From contig NW_003215582.1 of the NCBI RefSeq assembly GCF_000006405.1, positions 480,143 to 544,142 of the forward strand: a DNA stretch of 64,000 nt, in the 5' to 3' direction. Of this stretch, positions 1-12,088 are shown one piece after another (within the stretch, counting starts at the first letter, position 1; every line of letters starts with the position of its first letter). The stretch is from Perkinsus marinus ATCC 50983 (lineage: Eukaryota > Perkinsozoa > Perkinsida > Perkinsidae). The notes beneath the pieces are model-generated. The model searched no databases, was not told the origin of the DNA, and saw nothing but the letters and a program-made list of their open reading frames with translations. The position numbers and the translations under genes are program-made.

Positions 1-2851
1 CTCCCAGAGGTATGTATTGTCCTTGCACTTCGCCAGAGTATCATCCAATAACCTACATAGAGCAGTCTCGATGCACACAACCTGCAGACCCCCCACCTAT
101 GGTAACTTTCCACAGCTATCGGGTCATCACCATAGCATATCGCTGCCTGCTTCATTGCTATCATACAGTCCACTGCCTTGTCAACGTAACTGGGAGGGAT
201 TAGGGACCGCCGAACTAAGTAAGACGGCCTTACTCGTAGCCGGGCTGTTGCAATAGCCGCACCGTTACTGTGGTCATCTTCTGGAAGGCTTCACCCAGCA
301 AAGCACTAGTGACCCCAGAGCCTGCCTCAACACTGTCGGTAGTAAACTCCTCAAATTCCTCGACTCACCATACACAGCTGTTGTGAAGTCCCTCACTGGG
401 GATACCATTCCTATCTGAACTTGTGGGAACATCTCTGCCCTTCCTCCCTCACCACTCTGCTGCTGTGCCGAAGTCGAGGGCGCTCCCCCTGGAATAGAGT
501 CCGATGTCGGGAAGTCAAAGACCTACACCCTATCGCTATCTCTACGAAGAGAGGACACATCAGACCCACCAGTTTAGTAGGATCCACACTGGGAGGTTTC
601 TTCGACGACCCCTCTGCCTCTCGATCGACGGCATCCCTCCAGTACCTAATAGCAAGGTATTGGTCGCAGCCACACATACTCTCCATCCCCACCTTTTGGT
701 CTTCTTCTTATCAACTGGTACTTTCACTAAAGTAAATACTTCCCTTAACGCATTGACATCTTTCAAGAAGCGTGCCTCAATGATCCTCTCTGGATGGAGA
801 CACCTAAACGACATCCCTTTTGTCCCCACGATAGCAGCAACAGTAGCTCACGCATCAATCTGCTTGTCAATTCCCACTATTGGTGCCTCAGGATCCTCTG
901 CTCTTCGTACGACCTACAGATCAGCCATCCAGCGTCACTGTTGCTCCTTACTATCAATACCGTGCGCCAAAATCGGAGTAGTGTCGGGTTGAAGATTTGT
1001 TTCATCTTCAGTAGTTCATGATAGTCCCCATCATCCTCCAAGTCCATACTATCCATAAGCCTCTAACATACAAAGCACAGCGTGAGGTTGGCAGAACGTG
1101 ATGATGAGGATGCCATACATCGATAGCAATCGTCTCCTTGTCTGTCAAGTCCGTATCGAAATCATCGAATATAATACCATCAGTACGGACATCATCACTA
1201 TATGGTAGTTGATTCATATACAGACAGGTGTGACTGTGAAGAGGCTACCTCCTCAAGGGAGGAACGGACAGATGAACTCACCGTTCGGAAATGTGAGGGG
1301 CCAGACAAACGTACTTTGGCTTAACGTCGTTGCGGAAGCAGTAGCGAGCCAGCATATACTAAAGTCAGCCTAGCGACACGTATTTCAGCAGCAAAGATAG
1401 AGTACTACCACTCCCATGGCATCCATAGCCTTGATAAGACTACTCAGCGCCTTAGCAGCATCGACGTTGTTGGGCTCAGCTGCTACGCACTCAATGGACT
1501 CCCCTATCATCAACCTGAAATCAACCCACCACTGTAGTTGCCATGCAGAGGACCTCACTACTCCTCGGGGATCGTCTCCGATCGGGCAAAGCCAAGCATG
1601 GTGAGACACTTGTCCGAATGGTACTTCAACGATGCCTCATCGTAGGGCTCGAACCGCACGAACTGCGAACCGTACTTGTATGCTTTCGCTCCTAAAATAA
1701 CAGCAGCAGTTCACACTGATACGTGTTTCTGTCCTAGTACTCTCTTCAGCAGGTATGGCTTCTCCATCGGGGTCATCTACAGCGTAGTACACTCTATCCA
1801 TCTTCACAGCTGCTGAAGTGTGAGTACCTCGAAACACCAAGTCCAACTGGGTACTACTAACTCTACCATACTTTCCTTCTTCAGTGTTGGCAGCGTCACT
1901 TTACTAGTCTTGAGATAACACCATATAGGGATCTTCATATACTTCGTCAGTTCGAGGTCAACCCGACATTTGGATATCTGTTGTGTGTCTTTGCTCCTAA
2001 CCTATCAGCAAACACATCAATCCGAATCAATAGCTGCCAAGCCCGACCTGTGTTAATAACTCGAATAGTGCTTCCTCCTGCAGATACTGTCCCTTCTCTG
2101 ATCGAGCCGCTACCGACTCAAGTACAGCATGGACCTCAGGCAAAGGCGCTGAGAGGCATCATACACGAGGAACAGTCCACAGTGCCTTACTCCCGAAGGT
2201 GGCAATGATAGGCTCTACATTGATCTCGTTCATCCGCTGCACTATGCTAGGCAAATCAGCAGCACCCTGTACTGGAGTGCACCCATCGGTCAGGATAAGG
2301 ACCGTTCTTTGGGACCTAACAGACCAAAGCACTAGTCCCCACTACTGTGGCCATCATACCTCACCTCGCCTTACTCTTCTCGGTAGCACTGTGTATCATA
2401 TCTAGCGCTACTATCAGACCACCAACCACATCTGCTGTGTACGGACTGCCATAATCGATAGAAGTGAGACAGCGCAACTGATGAAACGGTGAGGGCAATT
2501 ATAGTAGGATGCTATTACAAAGTCTATATCAGGCACTGCAAGGTCCTTGATAACCTCTATGTTTTGATATCCACCATGTTGTAATCTATTACGTGTCCTT
2601 TGACTCCCTATCAACACCAATGCTACTTGTGTACTCTTACCACCCAGTATCAGCTTCTGCTGTATCTACTGCAAGCCCTCATGGACTCATCCCCCCTAAG
2701 GCAACCCTTTTACGAACAATTTTGCCGCCTCTATCGCAAGGTCCATCTTGGTACGACCTGCTTGTGGCTGCTGTGATGTAGAAGGACAGGTATCGGACAT
2801 GGTTCTACCCACGTCCAGAAGAAGGACGTAGTATTTCTTCCGACTAGCCAT
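1..2851 (-). CDS. XRCC5: Ku80-like DNA end-binding protein, 3' end outside window
   Basis: Ku80 pairs with Ku70 to bind double-strand break ends for non-homologous end joining in the nucleus. The minus strand starts at ATG 2851 with MASRKKYYVLLLDVGRTMSD, the Ku80 von Willebrand A-like opening. Further short exons give a sheet ending VALVLIG (about 2.6 kb), VVGGLIVALDMIHSAT (about 2.4 kb), RILILTDGCTP (about 2.3 kb), KAYKYGSQFVRFEP (about 1.68 kb), DAAKALSSLIKAMDAM (about 1.45 kb), MNQLPYSDDVR (about 1.2 kb) and LVDSMDLEDDGDYHELLK (about 1.05 kb). These follow human Ku80 block by block, including the start of the C-terminal arm. Frames break repeatedly at small introns. The C-terminal coding continues weakly to position 1, so the true end is not visible. 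Family identity is firm; exact exon borders are not. Confidence 0.86.
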
Positions 2852-2974
2852 GGCGGAGAGGGAAGTAGAGAAGCAACACTACGGTAAACCTTCGCCATCC
2901 ACACTAAACTGCACAATGATAACAACTACTCAAGTAACATGTAAATACTACAACACACAATACTATAGACAGTT

Positions 2975-4690
2975 GGGTGATTGATCGCCACGTGCCAGGA
3001 ACGGAAAAAAGCCCTCCAAGACAACCCCCAGTTCAGGCTGTACTCGTTGCGAGGATGCACCCAGCTGTAGCATCTCGAATGCCTCTAGAAGATGCTCACC
3101 CTACAGCATTTCACCCCTCTTCCTAACGGATGCCTGTGGTGACATACCCAGGGTGTGTATCACCACAAGACATTGGCTGTAGGACTGCCCCTCAGCTGTA
3201 TCCAAGTCAGAGCAAACAACAAAAGCTGTCGTGAGCGCGAAGCAGCCACCAACACGGTGCCGTAACTGTTACACGAGCCTCCAATTCCAGGCCTCTAAGG
3301 CGTTAGAACTCTCTGTACAAAGGTGAGTAACGGGTAACTCATCCGTACTAACGGCCCTGTCCTCTGCCATATACCCCCAACCCTCCCCAACAGCCGCTGG
3401 AAGTCATTAATGAGCCCAAATAGCACATGCCCCCATGATGCCAACTCGCCATGAGCATGACCGATAGTAGTACTAGGCGACAGCGTACGCTGCTGCGGGA
3501 GAAGACCCTCACTACGTGCACAACACTACCCTACTTAGGCTGTACCAACATGGTATACTCTCCTCGATACTAGTTACCTCCTGCAGGGCCTCGGATAGAT
3601 CTTCCTCAGTATATCGCTCCCCCCATACTTCCAATGTCTCCTCCACCATCTCGTATCACATCAACATCGCCCAGCTCAGACAGGAAGAACTGTGCATGCA
3701 CTTGCTTATTGACAAGTTCTGCTCAGTATACTATGCTTACGTACTATACGTAACGATGAATGAATTAAACCAGGTGACTTCTCCCATAGCATTACCCATC
3801 CTATGCGTATCATGCCCTCTCTATGCATTCGTAGAGCATACTGCGAGTGGCGATAAGATCGAGTGACGATCTACCGTCTTCTCCAGTACGAGAATATCAT
3901 CAAAACGCGATCATTGTAGGTATACAAACTCAGGATATTCACCATCCCATAGCGATCTGGCGTAGTGGTTATCAAACCTGATGGCAATAGGCCGCTGCCC
4001 TCTCGGGATGTCCCCCGCCTGACATGTGCCTTAGCTGTGTATTAATCCCATCAACAGAAGCATACTCAGAAGGATTATCACGTGCATCGAGAGAGCTTAT
4101 CCGGAAGCCTCCCCTTAACATTCCTATTGCCGCTGCTAGAGTTGCAGAGCTCGTCCAACCCCAACTATATCTCCGCGAACAACAGAGCTACTGCCAGCAT
4201 AGGCGTGCCTGACATCCTCAAGAGCCATCCCGTCGCTACTACTTTGCCCGAACACCTGCAGGCCTGTAGATACAACAACTACTCGTCACCGTCTTCTACA
4301 CCCCTAGCGCCCCTCTGGTAACGACGACAATACGCAGATGCCGACCCTATAACCCATCCACAGTCCAGCTTCGCCACCCGACACATAAACTCAGGAGCAT
4401 CACCCCTCATTATATACACAGAGCCACTCCGACTGGTGCTACTCAATGACGATGTAGACACAGCTCATCTCTTGCCATATCCCCCCTGTCAGTCTTATCT
4501 CACATAATTATAACGATGCTCTCCAGCAAGAGTACCGAAGGGACAAGAAACCTGATATGGCAATGCTATGTTGAACGACCTGTCCCCCGTCCCCATTAAT
4601 GTCATCAACGATGAACACTGCACTGTTGAGAGAGCCATGGCATCGAAACTAATATCTTTTGCATGCTACATAGTAAGTAGACGATAGCAG
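2975..4690 (-). CDS. unrecognised multi-exon gene, weak DHHA1-like motif
   Basis: I do not recognise this gene. Minus-strand stretches look coding between small introns. One near 4.28-4.46 kb reads YIMRGDAPEFMCRVAKLDCG. One near 4.0-4.15 kb ends in MSGGGHPERAAAYCH. One near 3.0-3.1 kb reads HLLEAFEMLQLGASSQ and ends before position 2975. The GGGHPERAA string resembles the glycine/histidine substrate motif of DHHA1 phosphoesterase domains, but the matching DHH half was not found, so this is only a hint. Frames are broken, and the 3.2-3.9 kb part contains many stops in every frame, so two genes or a decayed gene are also possible. It sits between the Ku80 start and the 3' end of the F-box-like gene. 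Confidence 0.35.
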
Positions 4691-4717
4691 TCATTAACCC
4701 GATACGAGCCATTCACT

Positions 4718-6567
4718 TCAACCTCCAGACTGGGCAATGATAGAAGCAGATGACAAAGCTTGGTGGTTATCTATAGGAAGGACGCTGAGATCCTCCTTGA
4801 GCAACTCATCCATGGTGAGTATATCCAGACTGCCCGCCTCGCTCTCTACACTATTCCCATCGTCATCAGTATACTCATCAGTAGCCCTAGATACCACACT
4901 TTGCGGAGATCTACCAGTCCCAACTCGTCCATACGGATCGAGTGACACCGCCCTCGGCTGCGGACTCGGGGGTCTAAGCCTCCTGCTGAGGGTTGGTCGG
5001 GGAGGAGTCGGGGTGACCGCCCCCGCCCCCGTACGAGAACCCCGTCCGAATACACCAAATAGCGTATTGTATATATTCCAATACTGTCCTTGATACTCTA
5101 CTGGTAGTTGGTCCCACAGAGACAAGAACCTCTCATCCTCATCCAAAGTCGAGCGTTGGTGCACATCGTCGAAGGGCTTGACACAAAGTGCCTAGCAAAA
5201 GACCGTCGAAAAGTGCGGTGATATCTACCATTGCCTACTACTACTACTACCTGCTCCTCCTCAAAGAGCTCCCTAGGTGAATTCACTGTATGCTGGAAGC
5301 CCAGAGACTCTAGCCCCCTTCCTCTCTTGAGATCGTCCATGATAACCGTATACGTGGTTCGACGAAAGTAGGGTATGCTAGGATAATGACAACGCAAAGC
5401 GGCACACCATTGTGCAGTATGCTCCGGTGCGACCATCGTCCCATTACGCTCGTCCATCACCATCGTCAGGTAGAGCTTCTCCAGTTTCGGTGGACGGAAG
5501 CGTGCGATACACTCCATGATGAGATCCCACGGTACCACACATCGCCCAATACTTTGCAAACTGATACCTTTGAGAGAATGTTGACTAGTCATCAATAATC
5601 TATTGATGCTAATCTCGCCATCAGGACCAGGGGAAGGGGGCAGCCACCGCTGACACACTAGGTACTCCAAATGGCGCCCTAGGCCTCTATCGAGTGCCAT
5701 ATTCATTGTTACTCCTGATAAGACACCCATCGAGAATTCAGCAAGGTTCTCTAATGAACCTGCGAATACTCTATAGATGAGGCCTTGAGCCACCCTGTCG
5801 GACCATAGCCCAAGATGGAACTTTCTAAGATGACCACTACCGTTCCACGTAGGCATACCTCTACTAAATACTATGTGTCGAGCGGCATCCGGATCATCGT
5901 CAAGCTTCTCCTCCCTCCGTCTAGACCTTTGTAATACATCTAAAGTCTCTAGTACCGGGCAACTAGCCAGGAAGTGTATCAGCCATAGAGCGATGCCGTT
6001 ATCGTTAGAGAATGTGTCGTAATCGATAGTACTAGGCCCAAAATCGATCCCTGTTAGCCGCACTTCCCTTAGTCGAGTGTGAAGCACAGAGCCTGCAGTG
6101 GCACGAGCCGAGGGGTAAGTTATAACGTCGTCATGTCGGAAGCCAACTATCAAAGACTCAAGATGAGTCAATGGGTCCGTTGAGGCTGAAGAGGGCGTTA
6201 GAATGCTGTACATAGGCGAAGAGGTAACTCCTATCAGTTCGAGCCGGCGAAGCCTCTGCACCGTCGATAGTGTTAGCAGCAGTTTTGGTAAAGGCTCTAC
6301 TCTACCGTGGACTCTTAGTTCACTCACGCAGGTGAACATGGCTACCACGGTCTTGTACTTGGCCATCGACCATACTGCAGTAGATAAAGGGGGCTCCAAA
6401 TCAGCATGAGACCACGAGGTTGGTTCCAATACGAGGCAGCGGGCGAGCTTGGATACCAAACCAAGTGATCTCAGGGATCCGCTGACTCCAATGTAAGGGA
6501 CGACCAGAGGTAAAGAGGCGTAAAATAGGTCGGAAGATGTACTAATTATGGGTGACGTTGCAAGCAT
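4718..6567 (-). CDS. F-box/leucine-rich-repeat-like protein
   Basis: Two exons. The first ATG in the long minus frame is at 6567 (MLATSPIISTSSD). The open frame upstream has no ATG, and a TTTTCAG acceptor precedes it, so an earlier 5' exon is possible. The N-terminus (DLFYASLPLVVPYIG, then LRSLGLVSKLARCL) looks like an F-box. It is followed by about 350 residues of spaced leucines (LRRLELIG, HLESLIVGF, LRKFHLGLW, LEKLYLTM) typical of irregular LRRs. The frame then fails, but a 59-nt intron (5192-5250, GTAGTAG...TTGCTAG) joins EEEQ to ALCVKPFDDVHQ. It continues through a proline-rich, acidic tail to the stop at 4718. F-box/LRR proteins usually select substrates for SCF ubiquitin ligases; here that is inference. 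Dispersed element copy A lies just upstream. Confidence 0.6.
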
Positions 6568-6639
6568 TATTACGGCTGAAAATAAAAGGACTATTTCACA
6601 AGCCAATCACCCTGTCTGTGCACCCCTGCTGGAATTTAT

Positions 6640-6810
6640 GGTCGGTCCCCTCAGCTGAGCCCAGGAGTTTTCTCGCTTATTATAGAAGTTTAAAGTCGAA
6701 TTCGGATAGACGAGTACAGAGACAAATAAGAAATTTTCGACAAGTTCCCTCAGAAGTTTTATATCGTCTACAACACATGTGGTTGACCATGTGCATGTAT
6801 CTGCTGTGAA
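6640..6810 (-). repeat. dispersed ~180-bp element, copy A
   Basis: Reading on the minus strand, it begins with ATGCACATGGTCAA and CACATGTGTTG, passes an AT-rich stretch with ACTTCTGAGG, and ends with AAACTCCTGGGCTCAGCTGA. The same ordered blocks occur at 30920-31105 (plus) and 43246-43410 (minus). It points into the F-box-like gene, about 75 nt before the first ATG. A weakly conserved reading frame through it (STTCV.D..., then a run of hydrophobics) could be a transposon remnant. Alternatively it could be a shared promoter/leader. Confidence 0.65.
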
Positions 6811-7267
6811 CAAACACGAATAGGATCACCGACCAACGTCCCTAGCTGACGGCCTCACGGGAGTTATCGCGGACCTGAAGTGCATTTTCCCATACAAAGC
6901 AAAGATAAGCGTTGTGATAATTGCTCGGATAGGTGAATGGCAGTGTCCAGCGGTTCCCCTATACCTGACGAACTGGAATACACGAATACTATCGAGACCA
7001 TAACTAGAATTCTTACAGTAGTGAAAGTCTGGAACGACCGCAGATACCCTCACATATCAATATGAAAATGATATGTAGCTATCTTGGAAATCTTGCGTAC
7101 TCGACTTAATGATACCCCTGGCATATCGACCCCACCAGAAATGGCAACATCCAAAAACGCATCGCTCCGCCAACAACTTCCACGGCCGTTGCTGCTGCTG
7201 CTGAAGTCGTCCTGAATTTGTGGAGATCCCCATCGGTAGTTTTCCCCTTCCTCTCCTACCCCCTTCC
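6811..7267. other. divergent intergenic region
   Basis: This lies between the minus-strand F-box-like gene with its element and the plus-strand TrpRS start. Minus-strand frames of up to about 90 codons exist (7057-7438) but look like shadows; the plus strand begins real coding at 7268. No RNA gene or strong repeat was seen apart from a short CTG run near 7195. Probable shared promoter space. Confidence 0.4.
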
Positions 7268-9777
7268 ATGTCCAAGACTGTCACTAGATCTCCTGCTTTT
7301 GATGCTGCATTGCACGTTATTAAGGGAGCGGTTTGCACGGTAATAGAGTGGGGGGAGGGGTTGGAGGGGACAACAGCTACATGGTGTTAGGTTCTCCGTA
7401 TACCCACTGGCCGGACTACTGATAGAGTATCCCCTCACGAGGGTGGCGGTAAACTCACTCTGAACGCTATCAAGGTAGTACTGCGTTGCTTCAGACTATC
7501 CCATTATATCATACTTTCTCGCATAGGATGAACCCACAGAGGAGCAGAAGGAGTTGATAGTCACCAACGTTCATAACAAAGTGGAGGAAAACGCACCTTT
7601 CAAGGTAAGCCTGCTTGCACTAAATTTTATTCTAGGCGTCGTAACTAGGTTTTCACTGGAGTCCCTCGTGACCTCGCTGAGAAGAAGTACTTTGATACCA
7701 TGTACGATAGCTTCAAGGTCCCCGACTCCGTGAAGGAGCTTCGGTTAGTGTATTTAGAACAATGGAACCTCAACTGCAATGTAATGTTCTTCGAATTCTC
7801 ATGTTGGAGACACCACTACATGATAGGTGCATCCTATTGTAAAATCTACTGGCCTTTTGGGCGATATAAACCTTACCAAATGGAAGTATTCTGCCAAGAA
7901 ATCTACTCTCGAGATCTCTTTTACAGGCAAGTCCTAGTCTTCGTTGTAACCTGTTATTGAGAAAGTCTCAGTGGATCCCTCTTGTGACGTTTTTGAGATG
8001 GCAGAGGAGGACAGTAACGTTGAAGATCTCCCTCCCCTTGATATCGCTGTACCATACGTTCCTGATGGTACGGTGAAGCACTATACTGCGACTGTAATTT
8101 TCGTTCATTCTGTAGAGCAGCTCAGCCAAGATGGAGTCCTTGGTGTGTCGGAGGGTCAGAAGGTTACCCCTTGGGAGGTGGAAGGCAGCGATGAGGTATT
8201 CTGACTCTTCTTAGTGTGGCACGTAGACGTCTTCCCTTCTAGGGTATCGATTACGATAAGCTCATCCGCGACTTCGGCTGCTCACCCATCGATCAGAAGC
8301 TGATTGACAGGATGGAGAAGCTCACTGGGAAGAAGGCACATCGCTTCCTCCGAAGGGGACTCTTCTTCTCTCATCGTGACTTGGGCATTTTACTCGACAA
8401 GTACGAGAGAGGTAGTAGTATTCTCGGTCGCTCTACTTTCCTCGAGGGATGCGATTTAGGTATTCCATTCTACCTGTACACTGGTCGGGGTCCTTCCTCT
8501 GAGTCCCTTCATCTTGGACATTTGGTCCCTTTCCAATTTACGAAGTGGTTACAGGTGCTGATTCTTTCCCGCAAAGTTCGTTACCCAATCCAATGCGTAT
8601 TAGGATACCTTCGACGTCCCTCTGGTTATCCAACTGACTGATGATGAGAAGTTTTTCTTCAAGGATTACTTGGTAGGTTGTGATGTCGTCCTCTACGATA
8701 GTAAGGCCTTCCGTATTGTAGTCACTGGAGGAGGCTCATCGACTAGCATACGAGAACGCTAAGGATATCATCGCGTGTGGCTTCGATATGGACAAGACCT
8801 TCATTTTCTCTGACTTGGACTATATGGGGACTATGTAACGAATCTTCATAGCATTGCTGTTGTTTTATGCGAGGAGTAGGTATCCTAATGTATGTAAGAT
8901 TCAGAAGCTGGTCACCTACAACCAGGCACGTGGGGCGTTCGGTTTTACGGGTAGGAGAGGGTTGAAAGGTATCATTCGGCATGATGTAATTAACATTGTA
9001 GGTTCTGATAGCGTTGCTAAGTCTAGTTTCTGTGCTATTCAAGCTAGCCCTTCCTTCTCTACTACCTTCCCCTCGATCTTCGGTGACCGTAAGGATATTA
9101 TGTGCCTTATCCCCCAGGCCATCGATCAGGACCCCTACTTCCGGGTTACTAGGTAGGTTTTGAACGGTGGGTGAGAGAGAGACTGTACTCGATAGGGACG
9201 TGGCGCCTCGAATGGGTATGCTTAAACCGGCTCTCATTCACTCCAAGTTCTTCCCTGCTCTGCAAGGCCATAAGACGAAGATGAGTGGTAGCGTCGGTAA
9301 CACTACTATCATGGTAACTGATAAGCCGAAGGAGGTAGGGTGCGAGGTTTCAAAGTAGAGCGATTACTTGTATCAACGTAGATTAAGAACAAAATAATGA
9401 AGTACTGCTTCTCTGGGGGACAGGACTCGGCTGAGGAGCAGAGGAAGTATGGTGCCAATCTGGAGGTCGATGTAGCCTACGAGTATCTTCGGTGAGTCTC
9501 CTTCATATAGTTTGAGCATCAGCATCACTGATCGTGTTGAAGATACATTATGGAGGATGATGAGAAGTTCGAGCAGATCGGGGAGGAATATTCTTCCGGA
9601 AAACTCCTTACGGGAGAGGTACAATGAGCTAGCAAGGGTGGATTATGCTATTGCTGTTTATTGTAGGTGAAGAACATTCTGGTAGAGGAATTGGTGAAAT
9701 TGACGAAGACGCATCAAGAGGCTAGGGCTAAGGTGACTGACGAGATAGTAAAGGAGTTCATGAACCCTAACCGGTAG
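7268..9777 (+). CDS. WARS: tryptophanyl-tRNA synthetase with N-terminal AlaX-like domain
   Basis: This enzyme charges tRNA-Trp in the cytosol. The catalytic half follows human WARS closely: [36 protein letters not shown] with the HLGH nucleotide motif, [61 protein letters not shown], a KMSGS loop (KMSAS in human) and [11 protein letters not shown] before the stop. About twelve introns of roughly 43-80 nt fit GT-AG; one (about 7926-7971) fits GC-AG. The N-terminus from ATG 7268 ([20 protein letters not shown]) continues through [31 protein letters not shown] and [16 protein letters not shown] to [11 protein letters not shown]. This matches the AlaRS/AlaX editing fold, including C-x-x-H in place of the CxxxH zinc pair. 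Plasmodium TrpRS is known to carry an AlaX-like extension. Whether this domain still edits is unknown. Confidence 0.93.
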
Positions 9778-10063
9778 CACTGGTACACGTTGTTGTGGAA
9801 GAGTGAGTCTGCTGCGGTTTTAGGCCTTCTCTAGCCAAATTCAAGTCTATTGGCAAGGATCGTAAGATAAGCCATAGCAACTAAGTTTCTGGTGACCTCA
9901 CTCGGTAACAGGAGTATCATAATGGTTACTCGATACGTCTGTTGTGTAAGTTTACATTCACTGGACTCTCTCATGTTGTGTTATAGTAACGCCAAACGAG
10001 GCTAGCGTCAATTGAAGAGGGTTATGTCGTTATTGGGGTTGTCGAGTATAGGTATACTACTAT

Positions 10064-10102
<39 letters not shown>

Positions 10103-10519
10103 AACTACTACTACTACTTCAGTCTAATGCAGCTGAAGGCGATGGGCAACCGTCGCCTATGCAGGACCGTGGACCGCTGTACTGATGATATACCAATTTG
10201 CTGTGCTGAACCGAAGGTGGTATTCATGTGCATTCGAAGTAGAGTACAGGCGATGGTGCAGTGGCACAGTATAAGAAACTCTCCTTCGATCGTAAAGGAG
10301 GATATTGCAGGTAGGAGCTCCACTGATGGCTATCAACTCTCATGCCTGTCATCTTTACTCTAATCTCGGCAACCCCTGGTATCCTGGAAGTCCCCGGCTA
10401 TACCTTTAGCGCGGTCTTATCAGGTTCAGAGATGATACTGGTCATCAAGTGAGTCCTCCGAACCATACGACTGCGATCGTCGAGAGGAACACACAGTGAA
10501 ACGGTAGTTTCCCCAAGGG
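9778..10519. other. intergenic stretch with CTA microsatellite
   Basis: Follows the TrpRS stop. Apart from the CTA/TAC repeat, no convincing gene was found. The frames at 10114-10363 on both strands are mirror shadows without recognisable features. An upstream exon of the next gene may lie in 10380-10520. Confidence 0.4.
10055..10118. repeat. (CTA)n microsatellite
   Basis: About twenty CTA/TAC units with two interruptions (an ATT and a CAA) are directly visible. The same motif recurs at 33348-33395 (as TAG) and 38442-38488. Confidence 0.95.
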
Positions 10520-11819
10520 TTGAGGCCGAGCGATGGGTCAAGTAGCATTCCCAGAGCAGTAGCCACTGCGGAGGGTGAGGGACACGAGAACTGTGGGTTG
10601 TGTTGTCAGTCTATTGTCATACTTGTGACGAACAGTGTGTCGGTCGGGGAGGTCCTAATCTGGTTCTCACTCTGTATGAGATTATCCCCGTTTCACTGTT
10701 GCGGAAAGGCGGCACAGAGAGTACACTGCGCTGAGGCTTCGGACCATGCTGCTATTGCCGATCCGGAAGACGTGAACCTCATGCTTATGAGGTACGACCG
10801 GGTAACGGCTCGGATATTGAATAAGGGTACTGTGCATGAGTCACGGCAAGCTATGCAGCGGTCCTCATTCCCTCATTTCCTGCCGCTCTTCGATTCTATA
10901 AGGAGGGCTCTAGCATGCTCCCGAGAGAGTCCGGATGTAGTTGAGCGTTACGAAGAAATGTTGATGCGGTTACGTCGTGCTGCCGAGTACATGATGTCTG
11001 CCCGAGTGAACGCCTTGCCCTTGGAGGTTCTTCAACTCGTACGAGTTTGGCGAGAGTACTGTTGTCATCGATTTGCCTGGGCACTTATCTCTATGAGTGA
11101 TATTCAATGGCTCCAGACTCAGCTCATGGGGAAGTCTAATAAAGCGTATCATCCCCTGACCATCCTCGACCCTTTGGCCGGTACAGGCTGGCATTGCTAT
11201 CTTATGCGAAGGCTAGGTTGGACATCACGTTTCGAGGTTTCTGATTCTCACCCTGCATCACCCTCTCTGTTGTGGGTCACACCGGTGTGTGCTCGAGACG
11301 CGTTGGAATCGGTCCGTGGTATGCCGAGAGCGGACGTCTTGTGGTTGAGTTGGCCACCACATGAGCCGCAACCTATTGCCCTTAGTCTCCTTAATGCCTT
11401 TTGTGGCTGTACTGTAATTTACATTGGGGAATGGCCGGCTGCAAGCACTACCTCGGTATCACAGGGAGCTCGGATGTTTTTCGAAGCTCTCCGATCCGAC
11501 TGGATCGAGAAAGCAAGGCGGAAGGCGGAGGTCAATTGGCCAGGGTATGAGCAAGAGCTGGTAGTGCTCGAGAGAAAACGTCATTCATTGGCATCGTCAA
11601 GGTGAATCTGTGGTAACCCATGTGTTGTATGTAACAAATCAGTTTCTGCCTGCCTTGGCGCGTATGGTTTCGCGTAGCAGATGGTTTGAACCTTTCCTCG
11701 CGAACTGTACACTAGTAGGTCTATCACAATGGCGGGTTCTTTATGATGATGCCTCCCTCTACGCGCGCCAACACGCCGTGCTTCTCATGCGGTGTCAAGT
11801 CGTGCAGAGAGGCCAATAG
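10520..11819 (+). CDS. uncharacterised SAM-methyltransferase-like protein
   Basis: A frame of about 360 codons is open from 10520 to 11605. The first in-frame ATG is at 10675, and the cysteine-rich start before it may be another exon or non-coding. The N-terminal half is helical (RVTARILNK, VERYEEMLMRLRRAAEYM). The C-terminal half has TILDPLAGTGWH, resembling SAM-binding motif I, then an acidic FEVSD strand, ADVLWLSWPPH at the position of motif IV (compare NPPY), and TVIYIGEW. Fold: probable class I methyltransferase; substrate unknown. A GTGAATC...AATCAG intron (about 11603-11643) may join a second open frame ending at 11819. No close family comes to mind. Confidence 0.55.
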
Positions 11820-12088
11820 ACGACACTCGACTGCGCTTTCAGCAGAAGCACAACCAACATCGTAGCGATGCTTTTCTTGATACACCTACTACTTTGATCA
11901 CGATAGGTTTGTTGTTGGGACCTGCGGTGATATAATATGCATCCCACACTTCCGTGCTTGGCAACGAAAACAACTACAGCGCTGCAGGCAGACAGTAGGA
12001 CTACCGACTCTCGCTCTCTGTGGGGACCATCCTATAGGTAAACCAGTGCCCAGTATGTACAAAAAGTGGCATTCGGTTCCGTGTATCC
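11820..12088. other. short intergenic region
   Basis: No gene, repeat or RNA was recognised between the methyltransferase-like frame and the next start at 12089. Confidence 0.4.

Noticed and set aside
421-992. Plus-strand ORFs of 100-160 codons at the left end
   Set aside because: They mirror the minus-strand Ku80 exons in other frames.
6567-6606. Start of the F-box-like gene at 6606
   Set aside because: That position is TTG, not ATG; the first in-frame ATG is at 6567, and a TTTTCAG acceptor lies between.
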